From the NCBI GenBank assembly GCA_012934845.2, contig WNNJ02001739.1:124001-188000 (forward strand): a stretch of DNA of 64,000 bases, written 5' to 3'. Source of the stretch: Pomphorhynchus laevis. Its lineage: Eukaryota; Acanthocephala; Palaeacanthocephala; Echinorhynchida; Pomphorhynchidae. This document shows positions 46,139-58,634 of the stretch, in pieces. Made by a program: the position numbers and the translations under genes. Position 1 is the first letter of the stretch; each line of letters opens with the position of its first letter. The notes beneath the pieces were generated by a model. It ran no database searches and was not told the DNA's origin. It saw nothing but the letters and a program-made list of their open reading frames with translations.

Positions 46139-47449
46139 TTAAATCGACGCCACGTCTTTACTGAAAATGATTCGCTTCCTCAGTATATCTTCAATTTGAG
46201 ACTGATAAAGAGCAATTGTAGTTATCGGGTTACCAGTCAGAATAAGTGTTTCTAGTGAGGATATATTCACGATGTTAGACAAATCAGCAACGTCCTTGAT
46301 ATAATTTGAAGACAGATCTAAATAGTGTAGCTTTGGATATGAATTGATTGTCAGTGGACCAATGTTTTGTATACAATTGCCAATAAGCACAACTTGTTCA
46401 AGCTCCTTGAATACAACAGAGCTAGGCATTTTTTCAATTTTATTATGTGAGATCCGCAGCTTATGCAAATGGGGGAGGAGTGACAGTTTGTCAAAACTTA
46501 CAAGCTCATTGAATGATAAATCTAATGTTGTGATACTATTGCTAAGATAATTCAACGACATTCCATCAAACATAGATAAATTATTATTAGCAAACGATAT
46601 ATCAATTAAATTAGGACGATGACCATCCGAAGAGCTAACACAACAGCAGCTAAGTATTTGCTCTAGATCACCGCTGCAATTTTCTTCGTTTGACTTTGTC
46701 CATTTGAGCTTGGTTAAAGATTCAGGCAAGCATAATTTAAAAAAGTCTGGCAGTGCTTTAATGTTAATTATTTCTAGACATTCTAGACATGGAAAAGTTT
46801 CATTATTTGAAAGGATCAACGGTAATCTTGCCAACCTTGAGATCAAGGCATTATCCACTTCAGTTTGATTAAAATTTTCGGAATGCAATGTTAAAGATTT
46901 AATTGTTAACAGCCGATCCACAATGTTGTTGACGTTATTCTCAATTTCCACATTATTTTGCTGAGAAGATTGATATTTGTGGTGTACTATGGAATACAAC
47001 TGCAATCTTGAAAGGTCGAGCCAGGTAGCAGGCTCTACTTGTTTGAGATAAGTGTTTAACTTATAGATAATGGATTCGGTTTCGAAATGGTCTAGAGCAA
47101 AAAAACTGCGTATCATGGGTGTCAGTTGGATGTCATTTTCTTTTAACATTGTAACAAGTGTTGCAATAAATTGTTTAAGACTGTTCTCGCGCATATGTGG
47201 AAGAACTGGAAGGGTATGAATGAGCGGAACTCGGCTTGGAAATTTTATTTTAGTTTTCAAAATAGGATAATGCTGGCATATATCCAAAAATAATGATCTA
47301 ATCACACTGTATCTTCGAGATATTATCCATTTGCATTTTGAGATACTAACTTGAATAATATAGGAATCGTATGTTGCATCAGGAGTTGAATGATTAAGAC
47401 CAACAAGTACGGACGTGAATGTATGCAAATCGATTGACCAAGTCGCCAT
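46139..47449 (-). CDS. Nischarin-like PX and leucine-rich-repeat protein
   Basis: The product is 436 residues in a single exon, with ATG at 47449 and TAA at 46141-46139. Residues 1-120 form a PX domain, which binds phosphoinositides: ISRRYSVIRSLFLD, FPSRVPL and RENSLKQFIATLV match its core. LRRs follow from about residue 285, with ITTLDLSFNELVSF, LHKLRISHNKIEKM and LHYLDLSSNYIKDV, closed by LETLILTGNPITTIALYQSQ, the usual LRR cap of nischarin. Nischarin acts at endosomes on integrin, Rac and PAK signalling in vertebrates. The long C-terminal part of vertebrate nischarin is absent, as in short invertebrate forms. No introns, unlike the Kunitz genes. Good frame and start; the assignment rests on domain order. 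Confidence 0.8.
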   Translation of the reverse strand: MATWSIDLHTFTSVLVGLNHSTPDATYDSYIIQVSISKCKWIISRRYSVIRSLFLDICQHYPILKTKIKFPSRVPLIHTLPVLPHMRENSLKQFIATLVTMLKENDIQLTPMIRSFFALDHFETESIIYKLNTYLKQVEPATWLDLSRLQLYSIVHHKYQSSQQNNVEIENNVNNIVDRLLTIKSLTLHSENFNQTEVDNALISRLARLPLILSNNETFPCLECLEIINIKALPDFFKLCLPESLTKLKWTKSNEENCSGDLEQILSCCCVSSSDGHRPNLIDISFANNNLSMFDGMSLNYLSNSITTLDLSFNELVSFDKLSLLPHLHKLRISHNKIEKMPSSVVFKELEQVVLIGNCIQNIGPLTINSYPKLHYLDLSSNYIKDVADLSNIVNISSLETLILTGNPITTIALYQSQIEDILRKRIIFSKDVASI

Positions 47450-47936
47450 TGCTTGAGTTTTAGGTAATTTGCTACATCACCAAGTGCACATTTACACGTG
47501 ACTTCTATTTTACTTTAAATACAAAATGACTAACTTATATTGTGAACTTTCTATTAATTTTCTTCAAATTGCCTGCTGTGTAGTATCTTGTTTTCCCTTG
47601 AAAATAATTTATAAAGAGAAGCAGTTACCTGTTCAAAACGTAGAGACTCTCGGTTCTAAGTTTGCTATTATAACATCACATGACAAGATAATTAATTTTT
47701 AGTTATAGTTTAAGTTGAGCAGTATTGCAAAGCATGTTTACTTGTATTGTTTGACTGACGGAAAATACGATTCGGATTTAAAAGAATCGCTTTAATAATT
47801 CTTTATCGAATTATTTAAAATTAAAATATCTCCCATTTTTACAACAATAAATATAACGAATAGATAATTTATTAAATAATAGAAGAGAGAATAAATTTCC
47901 CTTTTTATTGTTTACTCATCATTGTATATTATACTG
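47450..47936. other. Upstream region of the nischarin-like gene
   Basis: AT-rich, with moderate GC in the first 100 bp next to the start codon. No TATA box or other signal stands out. It runs into Penelope tail sequence at 47937. Confidence 0.4.
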
Positions 47937-48380
47937 AAACCTGATAGCATAGCAGTTCCTCCTGATGACCTCTAATTCTTATTCTGATATATTGATGATA
48001 AAGAAGGTGTATATCTAAATATATGGATGGATGATAAATAATATACTTTATGTTAGAATAAGATACTAGATAGTTTTATCAGAGGAAATACATCATTATC
48101 ATGTATTTGGCCTTGCTGCTATGTTGGGTAGAGGAGTTAGGGGCCGAAACCTGATAACATAGCAGTTCCTCCTGATGACCTCTAATTCTTATTCTAATAC
48201 TTCTGTTATTTATTAGTCAATTCGTAAAAACGACGTTTATTTTAAATTTCAATTTGATTTAAATTATAGAAAATCTAAAAATAATTATTAATTTTAATAT
48301 TTAATTATTAAATTTTGATTTAGCATTATTATGTTTTATTTAGTTTATAATTATATTAAATACGTAGACTCAGTTAGCTG
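47937..48380 (+). mobile_element. Penelope-like element, tandem 3' tails
   Basis: A first partial tail (GAAACCTGATAGCATAGCAG, then CTCCTGATGACCTC) is followed by a short RT scrap and a second complete tail. The second tail ends with ACGTAGACTCAGTTAGCTG at 48362-48380. Tandem tails are the pLTR layout of Penelope elements. Confidence 0.75.
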
Positions 48381-50640
48381 ATTTGATTCATAAATCAATT
48401 TGTTTGAACAATTTTTTCTACCTAAATAGAATTGTTTAAATATTGTTTTATAAAACACATATTGATTTTATAAATCAATATATTGATTTAACTATTGTCT
48501 ATGACATGACTGATACATTAATATTAACATCAATTAACCAATTTTAATATTAAAATGTAAATTAATATTTAATTTATAATTAGTTAATATTAATTATTAC
48601 TTAACAATTAAGTTAATATAATTAATTAAATTAATAAGTATTATATCGTTATATAAAATTATATTTCATTATACTCTGATTAAATTATATTTTAAAAAAG
48701 ATAATTTAAGTAGATTTTGTAAGGATCAAAATCTACGATTCATAGTAAAGATAGTAGCGTTCAATATGAGAATAGAGCATTAAAATTTTTTTATATCGCG
48801 CATTTTTAATTGAAAGTGTTAACAACCCTCTACTGACTATTTCAAAGCCTTTATAGAAACTGAAAATCAATATGATAATGGTTTCTTTCAATTAATATAA
48901 TAACTGTAGCATTCAATATAAAAATAATTATTTGAAATAAAATATTTAAGAAAAATTACACTGAAATTTCTTAAAAATATGTGGTTTCTGTGCTGTATTT
49001 AGTTTGTAATAAAAATAAACTTTAAAAATAAATCAATTACTGATATCACTACTGTAAAACGGCTATAATTATTTATCGGTAGTTTAATATTGTTTACATA
49101 TCATATCATATTGTTTACGCAACATTTGATTTAATTTAATTTGCGTAAATTTTAATTTAAAATACCTTATAATTAAATTATCATAAAATACCTTATAATA
49201 AAACTGTTTATAGTGACCTAAATTTTTTTAAGCTGCGATATCTAATGTATCTAATTTTAATCGTTCAATTTTGACGTGGCACTGCTTATATTGACGAAGT
49301 TATGAGTCATCAAATAGTTTGAAAACAATTAAAATTTATTATATACTAAAATAAGTTTCTCCATCCTAATATTTCTACAGTAGATGCGAGATCTAAAATA
49401 GTGTAAAATGTGATTTAAAAATTTAAACATTTTAATCATATTTTACTATATATTTCATAGTAAAATATGAAATATAATATGGTAAAATACCTATTGGTAT
49501 CATATCCCGAATAATGGTGTCTAACATCTATATATATAATTTAAATTGGATTACATATGATATATCAGAGATATTGATATCCTGATAATATAAGGATCAT
49601 AAGATTTAAACTCAAGTTGTTCGCTAATTTGAAGAAATTCAAAGATCATTTTAATGTAAAAAGAATAAGATCACACAGATAGTCAAAATTAAATTTATTT
49701 ATTTTATATGATTAATATAATATTTTTATAAACGCACATTAACTATTGAACATGAATTATTATTGAGCAATATTTTACAGATATATAGTATCAGATCCCG
49801 GCTTTATATAAATATCGGCTTTATATAAATTATATAAAATCTTATAACAATTATTTATTAATAATTAATTTTTTATTATTTAACTATTTAACTCTTATTT
49901 TGCATTATTTTCAATTTGCAATATAAAATACGTAGACTCAGTTAGCTTATTTAATGAAGAAAAACAGTTAGGACGTAGGCTCGTTTTGGAATCATTGTAC
50001 ATTTTCATCTTCCCTACAATGGAAGGAAATAAATAAAGACTCAGTTAGCTTATTTAATTTGCTTAGGAACCGGATTTATCATGGGATAATCACACGCATC
50101 AGAATTATCATTCATCGATTTAATTCGATATCTAATCATTTTAAATTCTGGAATCGTGTTAGTTCTCGCCTATATTACCACCGTCATTCTTGGCAACAAG
50201 TTTAGAATCTGATAAATGCTGTTTTTAGATGATTACCGAGATAAATGTCGAGTTGATTTTCCTGAAGGAAATTTGGTATACATCGATGAACATGATAATG
50301 AGAACATCGATTGCAGAGTTGACATCTAAACACTCTTTAATATTGTAGAATAGTTGAGATATTCGATTATTCACTCTTTATTTTATGCTGTTATTGACTA
50401 TTGATTCTTTTTAAGTTCTGCTAATAGAATTCTCTATTAAATAAAAACTCTTTATAAAATCGAGTATTTATCATTATAAAACCTGAATTCAAATTAGCTG
50501 TAAGTTCTGAATTTCGTATTCTATATTTTCTGGTATCAGCAAAAGGAATAACTTCAAATTTTCTAAGAAAATTGCAGTGAGTGTTGATGTCAGTTTAGTT
50601 AAGAAATTTTATAGACAGAGTAAAAAATAATTTTTGTAAT
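48381..50640. other. AT-rich DNA with Penelope ends and a possible exon relic
   Basis: Two further Penelope termini are seen, GACTCAGTTAGCT at 49934-49946 and 50038-50050. At 50110-50330 a higher-GC stretch reads FIDLIRYLIILNSGIVLVLA and later LDDYRDKCRVDFPEGNLVYI, then DEHDNENIDCRVDI and a stop. Two stops separate the halves, so no gene is called. The rest is AT-rich. Confidence 0.4.
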
Positions 50641-50644
50641 CATT

Positions 50645-51895
50645 TTGGCTATTTTTTCAAAAAGCGAACAAATTTATCCAGGTAGCCCTATTCTTAATAA
50701 AACCAATATAAATCATAAAGAAAGTATATATAGATATAAACATTAAATTAACATTAACAAAAACTACTTTTAATTTATATCGTAAAGACGACATATTTAA
50801 ATTTACAGGAACCATATTTTTGCATGATCATTCATGCATACCGTATAATATAAAATATAATACATTAAATAATGAAATTTTAAGAATTGCAACAATATGT
50901 AATGATATTGGCTTTCTTCAAAATCATTTAAATAATTTAATAGATACATATTTTAAACTATTTTACGATAAAAATATCATCAAACAGAAAATGGTAAAAT
51001 ATATAAATCAACAAAATATTATTAAAAATAAATTTAAACTCTTAAACAGAAAATTTTAATGGATTATTATCTATAATTATTTAATATCATTATATCATTA
51101 ATATCCAGATATGAACATAAAATTAACATTAATTAAAACTACTTTTAATTTATATCGTTAAGATGACATAATTAAATTTACAGGAACCATATTTTTGCAT
51201 GATCATTCATGCATACCATATAATATAAAATATAATACATTAAATGATGAAATTTTAAGAATTGCAACAATATGTAATAATATTGGCTTTCTTCAAAATC
51301 ATTTAAATAATTTAATAGATGCATATTTCAAACTAGGTTACTATAAAAATAACATCAAGCAGAAAATAGTAAAATATATAAATCAACACAATAATATAAA
51401 GAATAAATTTAAACTCTTAAGTGGCAAATTTTTATGGATGGATAATAAATAATATACTTTGCATTAGAATAAGATACTAGATAGTTTTATCAGAAGAAAT
51501 ACGTAATATATTTTTGTAATAACTCTTTTAATTTTAAAATTATATTAAATACGATGGCTCAGTTAGCTAATTTGATGACTCATCAGAGGAAATCCGTCAT
51601 TTGCGCGTACCAGGACCCGCTGCTATGCTGGGTAGAGAAGTTAGGGGCCGGAACCTGATAACATAGCAGTTCCTTCCTGATAACCTCTAATCCTTATTCT
51701 GATACAACGTCTGTTATTTATTAGTCAATTCATAAAAAATGACCTTTATTCTAAATTTCAATTTTAAATTTTAACTTGATTTAAGTTATATGAAATCATA
51801 AATTACAATTATTTATAATTTAATTATTTTAATATATATTTTGCATTATTTTTTATTTATAAATAATATAAAATACGTAGACTCAGTTAGCTGAT
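50645..51895 (+). mobile_element. Penelope-like element, two partial copies
   Basis: The first copy (50645-51059) holds the RT C-terminal part. The second (51095-51895) repeats it with an intact 85-residue end to FLWMDNK (51195-51452). It then has the full 3' tail and the terminus GACTCAGTTAGCT at 51880-51892. That terminus lies about 45 bp past the stop codon of the convergent PNLDC1-like gene. Confidence 0.75.
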
Positions 51896-51938
51896 CTGTT
51901 TGTCAATCTACAAAGAATAATGTAATATTACAAGTTCA

Positions 51939-53609
51939 TTATGATATTCTTACACAAAGACCAATTCCAAAGCATACCGCAAGAAGCCCAGACCCTATCA
52001 TGATCGTATTTCTTTGTTGTAACCAAAATGGAAATATTTTACATGTGCTTCTAGTCAAGTGTCTAATGTAGTTGCTCTGTTGTCTAAAAGTGATGCCTCT
52101 ACATATGACCTCATCGGCTGATAGTGCCTTTTCCAGGTAATTACGAGAGTGCTCCCCGCGAACCATCACTACGTTTTGAGAAGGATCAACCTCGCACATA
52201 TCAATGTGTCTAATAATTGAGCGAATAAAACTGTAGTTATTAACACCAGTGATACTATATACATATGAGGGTATAATTGGCAATTTAGCAATATCGCTTT
52301 CTGAAAAATTAACAAACGGCGCTGATCCATTTATCAGATTAACGAAATTGTCATATAAAGACAAAGCTTGTCGATAGCTATTGAATGTTGCCATTAATCT
52401 ATCATATTCATGGCTATCAGTTAATTTGCTTGTTAACAAAATATCAATCATTCTGATTAGACAGACTCCGGTCATCCATGCATCATAGCCAGCTTCGTGA
52501 GCCGCATGGGTTTCAATCATGTTCGGTAATAGATCATTGTCCTTGCCTTCACTTGCAGAACTTAGGTATCGACTGAATTTAGAAGGAATCGATATTGTAC
52601 TTAGTTGTAGATTTGAATCTGTATTTTTCAAAGAAATTAGCTTAAGATGATCATATAATTGAGAAAGACTGGTCGGCGTTCCTTGAAACAAATTCGGCAT
52701 TTTTGATTTTAGAGATTTAATGATGTATTTCGTATCCCAAAGTTGATGAAAAAGATCATTGTGAACACTGCGAATGAAGCTAACAATGCCGTCAGGAAGT
52801 TCTTGGTGAAAGCATTGAAACATTAGAAGTATATCTGCAAAACAATTATGGCCAACAATTGGTATTTTTCGACGTATCATTTCGACAAATACGCGACGGA
52901 AACCACTTATTCTATTTAGAATTTTTTCAAAACATACTAATTCATTCTCTTCGTTAACAGCAGCATTCTGCTTGCTAATTCGTATGTTATGAGATAAACA
53001 AGAGTCGATAATTATACCTGGAAACCGGTCTTGTAAATATATGTTAACAAAAGCTGGAGTCCTATCGCTTGGTAGCCAGAGTGATAACGGATCTCGTTCA
53101 TCGCTGCTCAGCATATATGCCCTGATCGTTTGCAACAAGTCGTCTTGTAAATATTCGTCGAGTAACGCATTTTTAATTTTCATTTCTTGGTTAAAATTAA
53201 TGTAGGGGATTCCGTCACGAAAGCACTTTGTAAAATCAAATCCATAACCGGCAAGGAAGCGAATACTGGAAATTTGGCATGCAAATGTATCTGCTAAATA
53301 AGGTGAATTACCTGTTGTTTCAAAAATTGTCTCAGGGAATAGATTAAAATTAAATGGGCGAGCAGTAAAACTGTGATTGCCGTCAAATTGAAATACACAA
53401 AGACCGACCTGGAGTATACGTGTATCCTTAGACTTTTGAATGTAGTTAGAATAATCTTCTTCTAAACTGTCAGTTATAGTTGGTTTTTGATTTTTCAAAT
53501 GAGCTTGCAAACTGGTAAATTCTGTATCTAGTGCGATAAAGCAGGCGTTGTCGAAGGCATCGCAAATTTCATTAAATGCTTCCTCGAAATTATCCTTTGT
53601 AACATCCAT
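51939..53609 (-). CDS. PNLDC1: PNLDC1-like piRNA 3'-end trimming exonuclease
   Basis: The product is 556 residues, single exon, ATG at 53609. PNLDC1/Trimmer shortens the 3' ends of pre-piRNAs loaded in PIWI proteins at the mitochondrial surface. It is a CAF1/PARN-type DEDDh exonuclease. The active-site residues are visible: D28 and E30 in ALDTEFT, D259 in VGHNCFAD, and H371 and D376 in HEAGYDAWMTG. D28/E30 and the five-residue H-D spacing are as in PARN. The C-terminus FGIGLCVRIS follows a hydrophobic run NTIMIGSGLLAVC (534-546). This membrane anchor is present in PNLDC1 and absent from PARN, which decides the assignment. Length agrees with vertebrate PNLDC1 (about 520-530). All catalytic residues are retained, so it is likely active. 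It sits among many retroelements, the targets of the piRNA pathway. Confidence 0.88.
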   Translation of the reverse strand: MDVTKDNFEEAFNEICDAFDNACFIALDTEFTSLQAHLKNQKPTITDSLEEDYSNYIQKSKDTRILQVGLCVFQFDGNHSFTARPFNFNLFPETIFETTGNSPYLADTFACQISSIRFLAGYGFDFTKCFRDGIPYINFNQEMKIKNALLDEYLQDDLLQTIRAYMLSSDERDPLSLWLPSDRTPAFVNIYLQDRFPGIIIDSCLSHNIRISKQNAAVNEENELVCFEKILNRISGFRRVFVEMIRRKIPIVGHNCFADILLMFQCFHQELPDGIVSFIRSVHNDLFHQLWDTKYIIKSLKSKMPNLFQGTPTSLSQLYDHLKLISLKNTDSNLQLSTISIPSKFSRYLSSASEGKDNDLLPNMIETHAAHEAGYDAWMTGVCLIRMIDILLTSKLTDSHEYDRLMATFNSYRQALSLYDNFVNLINGSAPFVNFSESDIAKLPIIPSYVYSITGVNNYSFIRSIIRHIDMCEVDPSQNVVMVRGEHSRNYLEKALSADEVICRGITFRQQSNYIRHLTRSTCKIFPFWLQQRNTIMIGSGLLAVCFGIGLCVRIS

Positions 53610-54069
53610 ATCTATAATAAGTTAAAAATAAATTCAAAAAATAATTTACCATAATAATCATAATTTTAAATGTAAAATTTCAAAAAATAGCATTGTGATA
53701 AAATAATAACGATAAAATAAGAAATTGATAGTATCAAGGTGGTAAAATAAAAAAACGTTTTGATTATAATTCTTATAATCAAAAAAATAAAAGTATAATT
53801 TCGTGGTTATTAATTTATAACATTTACTTAAATAAACAAATTAAAAATTTTGTTTATTGTTTCCACTGATCCGGAGGTCGGATTGTGGAGGCAGTGAATG
53901 GACGGGACGTGACCAAATATCATGGTTCTGAGTAGCCGACCAAACTTCCCTTACAGATAGTCCTAGCGTTACTCGACAATATGGAGTTTGATTTCTCTAT
54001 CTATACCGAGGAATATCTCGGGGATTCTGTCTAGAAGGTCAAATAAGTCTTCAAAGTCGCCTTTTTCAG
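53610..54069. other. Upstream region of the PNLDC1-like gene, then unassigned patch
   Basis: 53610-53860 is AT-rich and may contain the promoter, but nothing specific is seen. 53870-54065 is GC-richer and probably the start of the LINE fragment that follows. No frame recognised. Confidence 0.35.
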
Positions 54070-54770
54070 TTAGGATCGGTTATTCTTTTTTTAAATAAGA
54101 ATCCTTAACTAATTGGTGTCCCACAAGGTACTGTTCTTGGCACAGTCTTTTTAGTATTTATTTCAATAATTTAATTTCATGTCTTACACCAAGGTTATTG
54201 CTCTATGATGATTAAACAATTTGGAAGCTTATTAACACACATAGCGATGTACAGGCGCTTCAATCTGATATCAACACTATTGAAAGATGACCTATTCATA
54301 ATGGCTTAAAGATAAACCCACTAAAGTGTAAAGCGATGACTATAACTCGCAAAAGACTACGACCGCATATATTATTATGAAAATTCGATATCGTATCAGC
54401 CCATAAAGATCTTGGTCCGCCGTTCATTTGTTATCTCAGATTCAATTAGTTTAAAACTGATCTCGAAGGATTAATTAAGAGTTCGCTCCTTATTCATTAT
54501 GAACTCATGAGGGTTGATATGTGTTTAGTATATTATATTATCTATGAGTGTAATTACCCCCTAAAGGAGTTTTAGAACTAAGGGATCAGTCTTCATTACG
54601 CAGCATTCTTGGATATTGAATAGAAATAGATTTAATCGAAAACGAATTAGATGCCTCCGTCGACGTGTTATTCAAACGTGAAATAGTCTTCCCGGAGAAA
54701 CCGTATCGACGGAAAGAATTTCAAAATTTAATAACATAGTGAACGTTGATCCGGGAGAGATCCTCAAGAC
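54070..54770 (+). mobile_element. LINE fragment, decayed
   Basis: It reads LIGVPQGTVLGTVFLVF (RT GVPQG motif) and then, in other frames, LQSDINTIE, HNGLKINPLKCKAMTITRKR and HKDLGPPF, the usual sequence after the RT active site in CR1/Jockey-like LINEs. Several breaks. Confidence 0.6.
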
Positions 54771-55134
54771 ACTATATAATTAATTATCTTTCAAACTATT
54801 AAATTTCATTTGTATTTGTAATTTACCAATAAATAACACACGATGTATCATAAAGATTATAGTTCATCAAAATCATGCACATACTCGCAAAATGATAGAG
54901 AATTCGTATAAATGAAATCATAGAATTTTCGAATAAAGACGTGATAGAGTGCTCAACATCATCATAGAGAGAGCGCAGGTAGTAGTAAGGCGCTCTGATA
55001 ATCACAAGCGCCGGGTGGTTACTTGAAGCGTTTTCATTAACCGAATAAGATACTTAATACAATAACTTTCCCAATTCTAAATATATACGAAACTTGATTT
55101 CGAATCGGCCTACTACCAGTGTGAAATGCTACCT

Positions 55135-55930
55135 GATGACAGTGTATGCACAACTTTTGAAGCTGAATGTAGTTTATTTAAAGATAATCCCAATGGGACT
55201 TTAAATACAGTAGCAGTATTTTAACTAGTAATATTAGACCTAACAGAAATATAACCTTAAAGGAACGTACGTTTATATCGACGATGTTGTTGTAATAGGA
55301 TTCACACATATGAACATGATTTTAATTTACGGATGTTACAAGATGTTATTGCAAAATACGATATCAAACTGAATGAATCTAAATATAAATATCGACAGGA
55401 TGCCCTTCGCTTCTTATGTTAATATATTCAGAATGGAAGAATCTAACCTTATCGTAAGTTGACACTGCAGTATAAAAACGCATTGCAGACTTAAGAATTT
55501 CGTTCAGTGATCGGATAAAGAGTAACTTTATCCAATCACTATCCGATCGAATCGGGTATCTCGCGTCCTTCTTGGTTCGACTATCAGGTCCTGTCAGCCC
55601 TGAAAGTTTGAAACAGGTTATGGCATAGGTCTAGAACCGATCCGTCTATTTGTATTGAGTACACTGCTTCTTGGAATCTTTTAACAGGCTAGAATTTAAA
55701 AAAGACAATTATTCGAGAACAATATCGCGATGTGTATTTATCATAATCTAAAGAGATTCTGGTCCTAGTTATAGAAGCGTTCAGATAGGAATTAACTCCA
55801 TTCACTCGTAGGATCGAGTTTTGACCAGAGAACCCAAGATTGCTGATCATCTAGCAAATATCTTGGCAGTTCCATGTAACTCTACAGTAGACTTTAATCA
55901 GTTCGTCTGACAGAAGGTTTTTGTTCCTAT
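55135..55930 (+). mobile_element. Ty3/gypsy LTR retrotransposon fossil (partial pol)
   Basis: Reverse-transcriptase similarity, including the YVYIDDVVVIG active-site region and a KLNESKYKYRQ block, followed by RNase H-like sequence. No LTRs, gag or integrase are recognised. It is old and broken in several places, and it abuts a LINE at about 55935. Confidence 0.6.
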
Positions 55931-55934
55931 CCGC

Positions 55935-57560
55935 GACTGCGCGATAGAGATTGAAGTAAATTATATTTGCAATGAATTATTGGCGTCGAAGCAATTTGGC
56001 TCACAGAGCCCTGATGACATTGAACCTTTTCTGGCTCGTGCTTTAGATTGTTCTCTCTGTTGGCATCTAACTTCTGTGTTTCGACACAGCCTCAAACATT
56101 TATGGATTCCTGATATTTGGAAGCACGCCATTGTAGCCCTATACTCAAGAAGCATCCACATGTTAGTTAGTCAGACTGTCGCCCTACTAGCCTGACTCGG
56201 GTGTTTATTAAAATTCTCGAAAAACTAGTCTAAAGCATATTCGATTTCATCTTAAGAAAAACAGTATTCTCTCGGACTCACAATACGGATTTACGCCGGG
56301 CCGTTCTTGTTTAACCAATGTAATAACATCTAATGTAAGATGGACGGACGCCTTGAGTTCTGGCTATGTTATCGACGGTCTTTGTGAACTTTTCTAATAG
56401 CCTTTGACCGTGTCCCTCATGACGGTATCGTCTCTTTGCTTGCTCACTATGGTTTTCATTTTCAGACCATTCAGTGGATTAAGAATTTCTTATCATTGCG
56501 GTCATTCCAAGTACGAGTTGGTGGTGTTCTTTCAAAGAGCTCTAGAGAGTTTTCCGATTCACCTTAAGGATCACCTTAATGTTGCAATTCTTAATGACCT
56601 CCCACTGCGTTTAGAGAACCATGTTTTAGTATATGCTGATTATTTAAAAATCTGGGCTGTTGTTCGTACTCCTACCGATTGTCAGTCACTTCTGGACGAC
56701 CTGGAATGCCTTACTGAATAGTGTGAAGCCACTAGACTCCTGTTAAAAATTGGTAAATGTGTTTTGATAAGAATAAGGAAGACTACCTCGTCGTTCCGGT
56801 ATCGCATTGGTAGTGCGTTATTAAATGAAGTTGAAAATCATAAAGACTTAGGTGTAATAATTCATCGCTATCTTTAGACACGATTGAATAGTGGAGTGCG
56901 AAAGGAATAAAAGCAACTAGACATTGTACTATATCAAAAATACATTTCTCAGACTGTCACCTCCAATGCTTAGTGTATTATTTTCTTCACTAGTCCGCTC
57001 TCATCTGGAGTACTGCATACCAACCTGCTGTCCTACCACTAAGCGAGAATTGCTCGACTATGAGTTGGTACTGAAGAGAAGTTCAAGGATATGCTTTAGG
57101 GCAGGAATGTCCTACCGCATGCAGCTGCATGTGCTAGGAATAAACTCAATTCGTGACATATTTGTCTTACTAGACTTGTCCTGTCTTTAAGCGATTGTAA
57201 ACAAACTTGGCTTCCCCACTAAAATCCTTGAATTGAGAAGTATGATATTACGCGGTCACTCGAAAACGCTGGATAAGAGGCACCATTTTCAATTGGCCGC
57301 CAACTTTCCACTCTCAAATCGCTTGCTCAACTTGTGGAATGCGTTGCCTTAGGAAGTCGTTTCCGCTTCTTCGATGAAGCACTTCAAGCGACTGTGCCTA
57401 GCAAGGATGGAGAATCGACACTCGCACTACCACAAATATCTTGAATCCTGTTCAAATGATCTTGACGCGGACAATTTACTGATTACCTTATATACATTTG
57501 TAAACTTTATATTTTTTTTTATTTTTTAATCAGACAAGACAGCTTCTCAGCTAATGTCTT
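55935..57560 (+). mobile_element. LINE copy (CR1/Jockey-like RT), decayed
   Basis: The RT blocks come in order: QSPDDIEPF, IPDIWKHAIVALY, SQYGFTPGRSCLTNV, FDRVPHDGIV, LVYADYLKIW (active site altered from YADD to YADY), KDLGVII, LVRSHLEYCIPTCCPTTKRE and LLNLWNALP. It ends in a T-rich run at 57510-57530. The endonuclease is absent, so it is 5'-truncated, with several breaks. Confidence 0.7.
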
Positions 57561-58518
57561 TTATGTAATAATAACATATTAAGACAACTTAAGCGCCCAT
57601 CATAAGTTAAGTTATGAAGGATCAAAATTCGTTCGAAAGAACGACGTAATACTTGTTCAATTGGGTGATTTTCCGGTTTACTAGCAGGGTATGAAACTGT
57701 TGAAAGGTAATCAAGAACACTTTATCAGTGTGGAACAGGAGTGGGAACGATTCAATCTTTAATATACAAAAATTTCAAGTAAACATGCCTAATATACAAG
57801 TTGTTTTAGCATATCTCAGTATTTTTCTTAGTTAAGTTATGAATATCCGAAACTACGACTTCCAAATCACGATATTTCCAGACGATTGGAATTGTATGAG
57901 TTTGTCAAATAAGTAGACTTTGCAAGCTTATTACTACATATGTGCATACGATGAAATTTCGTAACATTAATAGTTAAGTGGTTTTATTTTGTCCAATATG
58001 TTCATGTAGAATTTGTCAGTTAATCTTATCAACAATACGACGAATGTCCCTGATGACGTATTCGAGGACGAGAACTACGTCAACAGAAGAAGTTTCCCAA
58101 TACGATGTTAAAAAATGAGACTACGTCAATAGAGCAATCTTCAGTCGAATTGAGTTCGAAAAATTCGATGGAGAAGAATTTCATGATTTAATTGACTATA
58201 TCATTAATGATATTATTATATTACCAACTGACTGTATTATTAATACAATGTTGTTGATACAAGAAATAAATGAAGGTAATTGAAATAAGGTGAAATGCAG
58301 TATAAATGCCAAGGTAAACGCTAAAGAGATATACGGGTTGCTTTTGATAGGACCACGTATTCACCTACTGCAGAATATCAACAAATAAAAATTTGAGAAA
58401 TTATATTTCTCTTAAGTAATTGTTTCAAATCTCTGTCGTCCAGAATATATAAAGGGGAAAGTAATTTAACGATAAAAAATTTTCGTGCAGTGCGTCGACG
58501 ATTATTCGTGCGGTAGAA
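57561..58518. other. Unassigned, possibly LINE 5' region
   Basis: A stretch at 58140-58280 could encode IFSRIEFEKFDGEEFHDLID and a hydrophobic continuation, but no complete frame is present. It may be the ORF1 or 5' UTR of the LINE that follows. Confidence 0.3.
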
Positions 58519-58634
58519 AGAGCTGCTCCTATCTCAGAGGGTAGATCAGGATTAGGTGAGTTAGTAACTTTTGATGTCGAGCTGATCCTATCTCAGATGG
58601 TAGATCAGGATTAGGTGAGCTAATAACTTTTGAT
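58519..58634. repeat. Tandem duplication of about 56 bp
   Basis: The block CTCCTATCTCAGAGGGTAGA through TTAGTAACTTTTGATGT is repeated once with a few changes as CTGATCCTATCTCAGATGGT through TAATAACTTTTGATGT. Confidence 0.8.
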
